From contig CAYJWS010000069.1 in assembly GCA_964373925.1 (NCBI GenBank), positions 1-5,782 of the forward strand: a DNA stretch of 5,782 nucleotides. The letters run 5' to 3'. Made by a program: the position numbers and the translations under genes. Shown here in pieces: positions 1-5,772 of the stretch; within the stretch, counting starts at the first letter, position 1; every line of letters starts with the position of its first letter. The DNA comes from CAYJWS01 sp964373925. Lineage in GTDB: Bacteria > Patescibacteriota > Patescibacteriia > Buchananbacterales > GWA2-38-13. Under the pieces are notes generated by a model. The model was not told where the DNA came from, ran no database searches, and saw only the letters and a program-made list of their open reading frames with translations.

Positions 1-1822
1 GATCAGAAGTAATAAGCTGGTCTTCGGTATACGACGCCACGACTTTTATGGCAACATGTTTGTCGCCCGCGAAGAATATCCCCTCGCCCACTCCGCATTC
101 CAAGAGCAGATATTTTTCCCCTTCCGTCAAAAAGAAAGTCTTTTGCACGAGATCTATTGCGGCCGGAGCCTGCTTCATTAAGAGCTGGATAGCGGAGTTA
201 TTCACTATTGCCTGCCCGTACTGCGAAAGCAAAAAGTCGTTCACGTCCTGCGTTATGGTTGTTACTCCAAGATAATATTTTCTGCACCGCTTCACAAGCG
301 CGTAGATGAACTTCGCGGAATCTTCGTTTTGCATAAGCCACCACGCCTCGTCAATGACCATAACCCTCTTTTTCAGCTCGGAGCGCACGACATTCCAGAT
401 ATAATTTATAATGGTATAGATCGCGATAGGGCGAAGCTCGTCTTCCAGGTCGCGCACGCTGAATATGACGAGCTGGTTTTTCATATCAACGTTCGTCGGG
501 CTGTTAAAGAGGCCGGAAAATGTCCCCGTGGTGTATTTTTTGAGCCGCTCGCCCAAGTCCGCTCCGCCTTCCATGCCCTCAAGCACTTCCTGAAAATCCT
601 GCATAATGGGCGCCTCCACCTTTGAGAGGTCGGAGTCGGCATTAATGTCTTTTTTCGCGTATGTTTCCAAAAGCGCGCGGTCAATCAAAGAGTCTTCCTG
701 GTGGGTAAGCTTGCCAAGCATAAGCCGCATGAGGCCCTTGAGGGTTATGACAGACCCTCGTATGACATCGGCGACTTTTTGCTCGCCCATGGGGCGCGGC
801 AAATCAAATGGATTAAGCTTGCTTTCTGAAGAAAGCGAAATATTAATATACGTGCCTCCCACGGCATCAGACATATGCTTATACTCGCGCTCGGGGTCGA
901 TAATAATGACATCGGTTCCAAGCATAAGCGAGCGCAATACTTCCAGCTTGATAGTGTAGCTCTTGCCCGCGCCCGAGGTCGCGAATACGACGGAGTTCGC
1001 GTTTTGCAGTGAAAACCGGTCAAACAAGATCAAGCTGTTGTTGTGGCGGTTTATGCCGTACAAAACTCCTATGTCGGAGGTGAGCTCGGATGAAGTAAAT
1101 GGAAAAGAAGACGCTATGGGAGAAGAATTCATGTTAAAAGAAATAAGGAGCTCATCTGATCCTAAGGGCAAGGTTGCGTTAAAGCCCTGCTCCGCTTGAT
1201 AGAGCACCTTTTTTGAAATAACAAGCTTTGATCCAAAAAGCGATTCAATATCATCGGTAATGATTTCAAGCTCTTCTTTTGTATCCGCGTAAATGGTGGC
1301 ATACAGCCCAAACTGGAAAAAATGCTCCACTCCCTGCGTGAGGTCGTCTCGCAGCTGCTCAATGTCGCGGAGCGCCGTTTCGCGGATAGGATCGCGCGGA
1401 GCGCCCTTTTCTCTGTCGGCAAGGATTTGCGCTTCAAGGTTTCCCACCTTTTTTTTAAGCTGTTTCAAAATAATATCCGTGCGCACCGGATAAAAATACA
1501 TAGTAACATCAAGTGGCAGGTTTAAATTGATAATTGGCGTAAACCATCCGACTGTAATGTATCTTGGATATCCAACAACAAAAAGTGTACGGACAAATTT
1601 ATCGCCCAAGGTAAGATAGGTAGGAAACACCTTTATGGCGGCGGGCGCGATTATATCCTTAATGGAAACCGTTCCTTCACGATACACCCTTTCTTCTTCC
1701 AATAATATTTTCTCTTCTTCAGTCTTTTTCTGAATCTCCTCTTTCACAGGCTTAAAAGACTCAGTTTGTCCCTTGAGTTTCTGCATCCTTTCTTCTTTTT
1801 TTATTTTAAACGGATTGAACAT
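1..1822 (-). CDS. virB4: VirB4-family type IV secretion ATPase, 3' end outside window
   Basis: Cytoplasmic ATPase that powers a type IV secretion or conjugation-like machine. I translated 607 uninterrupted codons from the ATG at 1822 to the window edge, so the C-terminus is missing. Residues 1-50 are charged and probably coiled. About 55-230 is the VirB4 N-terminal domain. The RecA-like ATPase follows: Walker A SGAGKS with lysine 287, the family motif IDPEREY from about 308, Walker B VMVIDEAWW with Asp491 and Glu492, and the TQD motif with Gln525. All catalytic motifs are intact, so the enzyme is probably active. It is last of the co-oriented genes seen, 101 nt after the TraC-like gene, with which its N-terminal domain shares local similarity. 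No Shine-Dalgarno sequence precedes ATG 1822; TACAAT touches the ATG directly. Met13 (ATG at 1786) is an alternative start. The family assignment is firm; the cargo (DNA or protein) cannot be told. Confidence 0.95.
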   Translation of the reverse strand, partial: MFNPFKIKKEERMQKLKGQTESFKPVKEEIQKKTEEEKILLEEERVYREGTVSIKDIIAPAAIKVFPTYLTLGDKFVRTLFVVGYPRYITVGWFTPIINLNLPLDVTMYFYPVRTDIILKQLKKKVGNLEAQILADREKGAPRDPIRETALRDIEQLRDDLTQGVEHFFQFGLYATIYADTKEELEIITDDIESLFGSKLVISKKVLYQAEQGFNATLPLGSDELLISFNMNSSPIASSFPFTSSELTSDIGVLYGINRHNNSLILFDRFSLQNANSVVFATSGAGKSYTIKLEVLRSLMLGTDVIIIDPEREYKHMSDAVGGTYINISLSSESKLNPFDLPRPMGEQKVADVIRGSVITLKGLMRLMLGKLTHQEDSLIDRALLETYAKKDINADSDLSKVEAPIMQDFQEVLEGMEGGADLGERLKKYTTGTFSGLFNSPTNVDMKNQLVIFSVRDLEDELRPIAIYTIINYIWNVVRSELKKRVMVIDEAWWLMQNEDSAKFIYALVKRCRKYYLGVTTITQDVNDFLLSQYGQAIVNNSAIQLLMKQAPAAIDLVQKTFFLTEGEKYLLLECGVGEGIFFAGDKHVAIKVVASYTEDQLITSD

Positions 1823-1923
1823 ATTGTATTAGTTGGTAGCGTAGAGTTTGTAGTTGATAGTTGTAAAAAAATATTGTATATATGTAAACACTATTCACTA
1901 CAAACTATAAACTATCCACTCTT
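1823..1923. repeat. Spacer with short word repeat in inverted halves
   Basis: This 101-nt gap between the TraC-like and VirB4 genes is built almost wholly from variants of a word like GTTTGTAGTTGATAGT. The left half (about 1828-1864) carries it on the plus strand. The right half (1888-1923) carries its complement, CACTACAAACTATAAACTAT. The arms 1846-1863 and 1889-1905 pair with only a few mismatches around an AT-rich loop holding seven consecutive A's. On the minus-strand transcript no T-run follows the stem, so it does not read as an intrinsic terminator. The function is unknown. Confidence 0.7.
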
Positions 1924-2631
1924 CTATTCCCACTCTATTTGCAGTTTATTTAAATCGTTAAGTTTTTGTTTTTGCGAAACATCGGGGTTATAGGTATTGT
2001 ACAAAAGCTCTATAAGGCTTTGCGTGTCCAAAATAACCGATTTGAGCCCTATGCTTGAGAGGCTCTCTGTGACATGCTCGACTCTCTGCATAAGCTCCCT
2101 CTTGCGTTTTTGAAACCTGTCTTGTGATAACGTGATAAACTTTGCCGTACGAAATAATTCAATAGCTCTCCTGAAAAATTTTTTTTGCTTGTCGGAAAGC
2201 GGGTTATATGGAATAACTATATAAAAACGCTTTGTCATGATGTTTCCAAGCTCCACGAGTTCCTGCACGTATTCAATGTAGTCGGCTGTCTGAATCTTTA
2301 ACAGTTCGTTGGATTGCTCTTTTTCTTTCTTTTTGAGCTGATTGATATAGCCTTCAATATCAAGCTTTCTGGACTGAATTAAAATCTGCAAAGGAAAATC
2401 AAGCGTATTGAGAAAATTCACGTATGCCGCTATAATGGCATTTTGCTCATCTTCCGATTTTAAAGAAAAATTAATGCTTGATGCCAAAAGAATAGCCCGA
2501 AGAGTGCCGTCTTTAAGAACAATAACGTCTTCCTTGATCTCGTTAATTTCCAAATGCTTTTGTGTCGAAGGCGCCTTCTGCTTTTTTTTTGGTTTTGTAG
2601 TCAACGGAATTTTTTTTGGTTTTTTTTCCAT
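1924..2631 (-). CDS. TraC-like protein (VirB4 N-terminal-domain-like, no ATPase)
   Basis: A 235-aa protein resembling the TraC-like proteins that sit between PrgI and VirB4 in Patescibacteria type IV secretion clusters. Residues 1-25 are a strongly basic, lysine-rich tail. About 30-80 starts the folded part (KEDVIVLKDGTLRAILLASS). About 80-215 contains an alpha/beta domain with a charged helical stretch (95-125) and a strand FYIVIPYNP (136-144). There is no Walker A or B motif, so it cannot be an ATPase; it looks like a stand-alone version of the VirB4 N-terminal domain. Residues 80-102 align without gaps with VirB4 residues 103-125, both ending in QLKKK. The ATG lies 5 nt after the PrgI stop codon, which suggests co-transcription and perhaps translational coupling. 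The first 20 codons contain runs of 8, 8 and 9 A's on the coding strand. A structural or docking role beside VirB4 is inferred. Confidence 0.85.
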   Translation of the reverse strand: MEKKPKKIPLTTKPKKKQKAPSTQKHLEINEIKEDVIVLKDGTLRAILLASSINFSLKSEDEQNAIIAAYVNFLNTLDFPLQILIQSRKLDIEGYINQLKKKEKEQSNELLKIQTADYIEYVQELVELGNIMTKRFYIVIPYNPLSDKQKKFFRRAIELFRTAKFITLSQDRFQKRKRELMQRVEHVTESLSSIGLKSVILDTQSLIELLYNTYNPDVSQKQKLNDLNKLQIEWE

Positions 2632-2636
2632 AGTAT

Positions 2637-3077
2637 TTATTTTACTATCAATGCCTCTTCTCCTTCATACACCCCTCCGGTATCGACAACCAAAGAAAGC
2701 TCGGCAAGCCGCGATGTGCCAACCATGTGCTTTCTTGGGATTATCATTATTTTTGATTCTTTCTTTTTCATTGATTGGCGAAGTTCGGAGGGGTTAAATT
2801 CTTTGTTCCAAAGCCTTATCCACGGCTTTTTAGACGTTTGGATAAAATTCAGTATAAAAAAATGTATCGGCCTCCCGTTAATCTTGATGAAAGCAAAAAG
2901 TATGGTAAAAATCGCGATAAGAAGGGATTCAAACAAAAATAAGGTAAAGTCAGAAAATTTCCAAGATAAAAACTCAAGCCCTCCGGAAAAAAGCAAAATG
3001 ATAAACTGCCGGACCGTTATCGGCCCTATAACTTTATCCTCTACGTCAATAAATTGTGGTACGACGAATTGCTGCAT
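2637..3077 (-). CDS. PrgI-family inner-membrane protein (VirB3-like)
   Basis: A 146-aa membrane protein of the PrgI family, the small VirB3-like component that anchors the VirB4 ATPase to the membrane in type IV secretion-like systems of Gram-positive bacteria and Patescibacteria. The N-terminus has the typical pattern MQQFVVPQFIDVEDKVIGPI followed by TVRQF, leading into two close hydrophobic segments at about 24-37 and 43-64. After these comes the family-typical KINGRPIH (65-72), then a basic cytoplasmic stretch (83-116) and a short acidic C-terminus. Length and layout are normal for the family. It is followed after 5 nt by the TraC-like gene and then by VirB4, the usual order, which supports the call independently. 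No Shine-Dalgarno sequence is visible before ATG 3077; the region upstream is the word-repeat spacer. Confidence 0.9.
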   Translation of the reverse strand: MQQFVVPQFIDVEDKVIGPITVRQFIILLFSGGLEFLSWKFSDFTLFLFESLLIAIFTILFAFIKINGRPIHFFILNFIQTSKKPWIRLWNKEFNPSELRQSMKKKESKIMIIPRKHMVGTSRLAELSLVVDTGGVYEGEEALIVK

Positions 3078-3173
3078 ACTTTGTTCATGGCTACATGGTT
3101 ACATGGCTTCATTGTCATGTTGTAATAAAATAAACAATGAAACCATGAAACAATGGAACAATGGAACAATACA
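3078..3173. repeat. Spacer with CATGG/CAATGG word repeats in inverted halves
   Basis: This 96-nt gap lies between the 411-aa unknown gene and the PrgI gene. The left half (3081-3122) contains CATGG three times at 9-10 nt steps. The right half (3133-3170) is a tandem of GAAACCAT, GAAACAAT, GGAACAAT and GGAACAAT, with an 8-10 nt period. The halves are partly complementary: 3100-3115 pairs with 3134-3149 at about 13 of 16 positions, with an 18-nt AT-rich loop. The architecture matches the 1823-1923 spacer, but the word is different. No terminator-like T-run follows on the transcribed strand. Confidence 0.7.
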
Positions 3174-4409
3174 TTAGAATCTAATCTGCTCGTTAAAATC
3201 CATGACCGCGTCAAATTCCTGCGCAGTGAGATACGGCCTTGCCTCAACTTTTCTCTTTTCAATGATTCTTTCAATGGATAGCTTGTTAATAATGCTTTCT
3301 TTTCCCATATCAAGATATATCTTGCTTATAGGGCTCTGCCTCCATGCGAGTATTCCTTGCGCCATCTCGCCAAATGAATCCTTCTCAAGGGTTTCAAGCT
3401 TTTCTTTGAGTTTCCTGCATGCTTTCTTTGGATCGCCCTCTAACCTTCGAAATTCTGTAATATCCATCTCCCGCAGCTCATCAATGGGGCCCATAAGCTT
3501 TGTTTTCGCGCGTGGCGCGAACTGAACCGTTTCCTGCGTTTTCGCCCCCACACTCATCCCCGAAACATCTTGTGCGGGATTAGGTGAAAAGACGGGAGCT
3601 TTTATGATATTTTCTTTGGATATTTTTTCTTCTTGCAAAATATTTTTTATTTCTTCACTTATCTTGCCGGCGGGATAAACCTTTTCCTGCGCGGGCTTGG
3701 GCTGAATTTTTGGAACAATGGTATATTCGGGAAGATCTTGAATCATCTTAAGTATATCTTTTTTCGCTTCGTCTTCTTTAGCGGACGCCTGCTGCGCCTG
3801 AAAAGAAGCTTCCTTTGGCGCGACTGCTTGTTGCCTGGAAATGCTTTTATTTTCTTTTTTTAACTGTTCAACCCTTGTGCTGCTTTGGGAAACCATATAG
3901 GGAGCGAGATTTTCCATGGGCGTTGAATCTTGGGAGCTGTCAAGCATATCTTTTGCCACATAATTAATATCAACTACTTTTTGATATTTTCCCAATAGCG
4001 CTTTCCTCTCCTTGCCCGCCGCTTCCAGCACCGCTTCGGCATCGCTCGACGAAAGAGCGGCGCCTCCGATTTTTACCGGCCGTATAAGAATTTCCCTGGT
4101 CTCCACAATATCGCGGATCCCTTTTATATAGGTTAATATAATGGACGCAAGCCGTTTTTTTATGCTCTCAGAAGCGCCGGAAATTTTTAAGTTCGACACC
4201 ACTCTCTGCGAAATGTTTTGAAAATCCAAAAAAGAAGTTGTTTGGGCTTCTTTGGTATTTGATGCTTCTACAACTTGAGGAGAGTCCTGCGTTTTTGCCA
4301 AAGACGATCTATAAATCTCGCTGCCTTTCAAAACCTGTATCTTTCCGTCTTTATCTTTAATGATAATCTCCTCTTCGTCGCTCAATGGATTGTATACGGA
4401 GTTGGGCAT
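3174..4409 (-). CDS. Unrecognised 411-aa two-domain protein with disordered linker
   Basis: I do not recognise a characterised family. I chose ATG 4409 (MPNSVYNPLSDEEE), because the longer open frame to 4499 runs into the inverted-repeat element and the word repeat. No signal peptide or membrane segment is visible, so the protein is probably cytoplasmic. An acidic N-terminal tail (1-60) is followed by a helical block at 62-155 (SESIKKRLASIILTYIKGIRD, then ETREILIRPVKIGG). A long Gln/Ala/Pro/Lys-rich linker at about 160-300 is probably disordered. A compact C-terminal block at 305-411 includes DITEFRRL, KLKEKLETLEKDSF, AWRQSPISKIYLDMGKESI and LTAQEFDAVMDFNEQIRF. Two ordered blocks joined by a flexible linker suggest a tether or adaptor. 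It lies just upstream of the PrgI, TraC-like and VirB4 genes in the same direction, so a role with that machine is plausible. Reality as a gene is well supported; function is unknown. Confidence 0.85.
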   Translation of the reverse strand: MPNSVYNPLSDEEEIIIKDKDGKIQVLKGSEIYRSSLAKTQDSPQVVEASNTKEAQTTSFLDFQNISQRVVSNLKISGASESIKKRLASIILTYIKGIRDIVETREILIRPVKIGGAALSSSDAEAVLEAAGKERKALLGKYQKVVDINYVAKDMLDSSQDSTPMENLAPYMVSQSSTRVEQLKKENKSISRQQAVAPKEASFQAQQASAKEDEAKKDILKMIQDLPEYTIVPKIQPKPAQEKVYPAGKISEEIKNILQEEKISKENIIKAPVFSPNPAQDVSGMSVGAKTQETVQFAPRAKTKLMGPIDELREMDITEFRRLEGDPKKACRKLKEKLETLEKDSFGEMAQGILAWRQSPISKIYLDMGKESIINKLSIERIIEKRKVEARPYLTAQEFDAVMDFNEQIRF

Positions 4410-4416
4410 ATAGTAT

Positions 4417-4445
4417 ATTATACAATTTCTAATGTCTAATATCCA
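4417..4445 (-). promoter_or_regulatory. Possible leaderless promoter for the 411-aa gene
   Basis: On the minus strand a perfect TATAAT (4417-4422) lies 7 nt before the chosen ATG at 4409. A TGGATA at 4440-4445, four of six matches to TTGACA, sits 17 nt upstream of it. The start point would fall at or next to the A of the ATG, giving a leaderless mRNA, which fits the absence of a Shine-Dalgarno sequence. The sequence is AT-rich and overlaps a word repeat, so chance is a real alternative. Confidence 0.4.
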
Positions 4446-4454
4446 ATTTCTAAT
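4423..4454 (-). repeat. ATTAGAAATTG word repeat
   Basis: On the minus strand the 11-mer ATTAGAAATTG occurs exactly at 4444-4454 and 4423-4433 (21-nt period). A third, partial ATTAG word lies between them (4436-4440). It occupies the gap between the palindromic element and the start of the 411-aa gene and overlaps the possible promoter. Confidence 0.65.
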
Positions 4455-4455
4455 C

Positions 4456-4550
4456 TTTGTCATTGCGAGGAATCCGCCGGCTGGCGGATGACGTGGCAAT
4501 CTCGACGATCAAGATTGCTTCTCCGCCGGCTGGCGGATCGCAATGACAAA
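4456..4550. repeat. 95-bp nested inverted-repeat element (MITE/REP-like)
   Basis: Perfect 13-bp terminal inverted repeats, TTTGTCATTGCGA (4456-4468) and its complement (4538-4550), enclose two identical copies of the near-palindrome TCCGCCGGCTGGCGGA (4473-4488 and 4522-4537). At the centre is a further hairpin, GCAATCT (4496-4502) with AGATTGC (4512-4518). One strand can therefore fold into a long stem carrying two GC-rich side hairpins. It contains no open reading frame with protein character. It resembles the dispersed CATTGCGAG...GCAATCTCG type of repeat found in many bacterial genomes; that comparison is from memory. It lies between the two unknown genes and could affect transcript stability. 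Non-autonomous mobility is inferred. Confidence 0.8.
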
Positions 4551-4585
4551 ATGAGGTTTTCGTAATTAAAAAATAATTAATAATT

Positions 4586-5446
4586 CTACTCCTCCATCCA
4601 TCGAAACTCCTTGTTCTCCATATCAAAATATGCAAGGTGCGAATACTCGTGTTTCCCCAGTCTTTTATAGATATTGCTTAATTTGGCGCCTACTCGCGCC
4701 GCATGCCCCTCGGAAAGGCCGAGGCGAGACTCAAGCACATAGCGAAAAAACGCCTTCACGCACTGCGGAGATGCCGGATCTTGTATAAAGCCATCCGCGA
4801 ACTCATCTCCATACTCTTCTCTCCACACCACTGATAAAAACTTTTTGAGCTTTTCGTCTTCGGAAAGAAAATTCCCTATGTCGTCTTTGAGCGCCAAGAG
4901 GCGAAGCGCGGCAATGGTGGTGTAGGCATTTTTATTTTGCACCGCGTCATAAAATTCTTTTCGAAGCGCCTTTATATTCTCCCCCGCCTTCTCACGTATC
5001 CTGCTCTCCTCTTCAAGTATCTTTGCCTGCTCTTTTTCATCTCCTTGATACGCGTTGAGGATAATGTCCGCATGCTCATGAAGGCTCTTTACCTGCGTTT
5101 TTTGCGAAGTTTGCGCCGATGCCGCGGGCGCGCTTGGAACTTCCTGCGCTTTGCCCGAAAAAAATTCAAGGTAGTAAAATGAGGGAAGCTGGTTTATAAC
5201 GCTATTTATGATTTCCACTTTTATTTTTCGCGCGTCAAAAACGCTTATCTGAAAATTTTCAACCAGATAGCCGTCAATCTCTTCCTTATCAAGGTCGCCC
5301 ACGATTACCATAAGAAGCGGCATAGAGAGCTTGACGTTATATCTTTTCTCAAGATCTTCAACGTGTCCGACATACTCCCGCGACGAAATCTTTCGGCGGA
5401 CATCAAAAGGAAGCTGGCTGAATTTTATAAGCGTTTCATTGTTCAT
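4586..5446 (-). CDS. Unrecognised 286-aa soluble protein, start of the gene run
   Basis: I do not recognise a characterised family. ATG 5446 is the only suitable start. No signal peptide or membrane helix is visible, so the protein should be cytoplasmic. Residues 1-97 look like one folded domain: LPFDVRRKISS, then DLEKRYNVKLSMPLLMVIVGDLD and a pattern around LVENFQISVFDARKIKVEI. A short Ala/Ser/Pro/Gln linker at about 100-120 leads to a charged helical region (123-170) and a mostly helical C-terminal domain (175-286) ending in YSHLAYFDMENKEFRWMEE. It is the most upstream gene of the run and co-oriented with the secretion genes, separated from the next gene by 176 nt that contain the palindromic element. 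It shows no obvious similarity to the 411-aa neighbour. A regulatory, adaptor or assembly role is possible but not shown by the sequence. Confidence 0.85.
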   Translation of the reverse strand: MNNETLIKFSQLPFDVRRKISSREYVGHVEDLEKRYNVKLSMPLLMVIVGDLDKEEIDGYLVENFQISVFDARKIKVEIINSVINQLPSFYYLEFFSGKAQEVPSAPAASAQTSQKTQVKSLHEHADIILNAYQGDEKEQAKILEEESRIREKAGENIKALRKEFYDAVQNKNAYTTIAALRLLALKDDIGNFLSEDEKLKKFLSVVWREEYGDEFADGFIQDPASPQCVKAFFRYVLESRLGLSEGHAARVGAKLSNIYKRLGKHEYSHLAYFDMENKEFRWMEE

Positions 5447-5455
5447 AAGATTTGC

Positions 5456-5487
5456 TTAGCTTATTAGCTTTTTAGCTTATTAGTTTC
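5456..5487. repeat. Two-copy 16-bp tandem word repeat
   Basis: TTAGCTTATTAGCTTT (5456-5471) is followed directly by TTAGCTTATTAGTTTC (5472-5487); the first 12 bases are identical. It begins 9 nt upstream of the start codon of the 286-aa gene. The word differs from those in the other three spacers. Confidence 0.75.
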
Positions 5488-5565
5488 TTTAGAAATATTT
5501 TCTAGAAGGTCGTGTAAATTCTGTCATCCCCAGACCGTCCAACAACTATAATCCCTAACGACTTT

Positions 5566-5645
5566 TGTCATTCCCGCGAAAGCGGGAATCTAGTATTGAA
5601 GCCGATCCGGAAATTCTGGATTCCGGCTCCGAGGCCGGAATGACA
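5566..5645. repeat. 80-bp nested inverted-repeat element (second type)
   Basis: Terminal repeats TGTCATTCC (5566-5574) and GGAATGACA (5637-5645) overlap two GC-rich hairpins. One is TTCCCGC-GAAA-GCGGGAA (5571-5588), a 7-bp stem with a GNRA-type loop. The other is TTCCGGC...GCCGGAA (5621-5640). Inside, GGAATCTAG (5585-5593) can pair with CTGGATTCC (5616-5624). The layout is the same as in the 4456-4550 element, with outer GTCATT ends, two side hairpins and a central pairing, but with other inner sequences. It has no coding capacity. Confidence 0.8.
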
Positions 5646-5743
5646 GCAATCTCGTAAGTCCTAACTGGATGAAGCATAGATTTATTTTACAAGACTCTGC
5701 ATTAATTGACCAATTTTAGGAGTTACGCGCTTGGTTTTTTTAT

Positions 5744-5772
5744 GTCATCCTCCCGATAGCTATCGGGGGGAT
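5744..5772. repeat. Palindromic element with CCGATAGCTATCGG core (third type)
   Basis: The perfect 16-bp palindrome CCCGATAGCTATCGGG (5752-5767) extends with one T-G pair to a 26-nt hairpin at 5747-5772. It is preceded by GTCATCC, the same outer end as the other two elements. The window stops 10 nt later, so a right-hand partner arm, if present, is not visible. Confidence 0.7.

Noticed and set aside
48..1525. Several 66-117 aa plus- and minus-strand frames over the left third
   Set aside because: All are shadows of the continuous VirB4 frame, which has intact Walker motifs.
1846..1905. Hairpin as an intrinsic terminator between the TraC-like gene and VirB4
   Set aside because: The stem is AT-rich and imperfect, the T-run is in the loop rather than after the stem on the minus strand, and the downstream gene belongs to the same machine.
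3081..3170. CRISPR-like array of CATGG repeats
   Set aside because: The repeats are 8-10 nt and degenerate, with no unique spacers and no cas genes.
2554..3177. 207-aa plus-strand open frame
   Set aside because: It is antisense to the PrgI gene, the start of the TraC-like gene and a repeat spacer. Its composition is low-complexity, and the minus-strand genes match known families.
4410..4499. N-terminal extension of the 411-aa protein beginning MPRHPPAGGF
   Set aside because: The extra 30 codons are read from the inverted-repeat element and the word repeat, and TATAAT lies inside them. A start at 4409 is far more likely.
4450..4635. 61-aa minus-strand open frame across the palindromic element
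   Set aside because: It is mostly a translation of the repeat (CHCDPPAGGE...) and overlaps the end of the 286-aa gene in another frame.
5731..5741. T-run near the right edge as a plus-strand terminator
   Set aside because: No stable GC-rich hairpin directly precedes it, and no plus-strand gene ends there.
5684..5744. Possible C-terminal coding remnant on the minus strand (about 19 codons ending LMQSLVK, stop)
   Set aside because: It is too short to judge; it is closed upstream by a TGA that lies in the third palindromic element and has no start. It could be a gene tail cut by the element, but there is no support.
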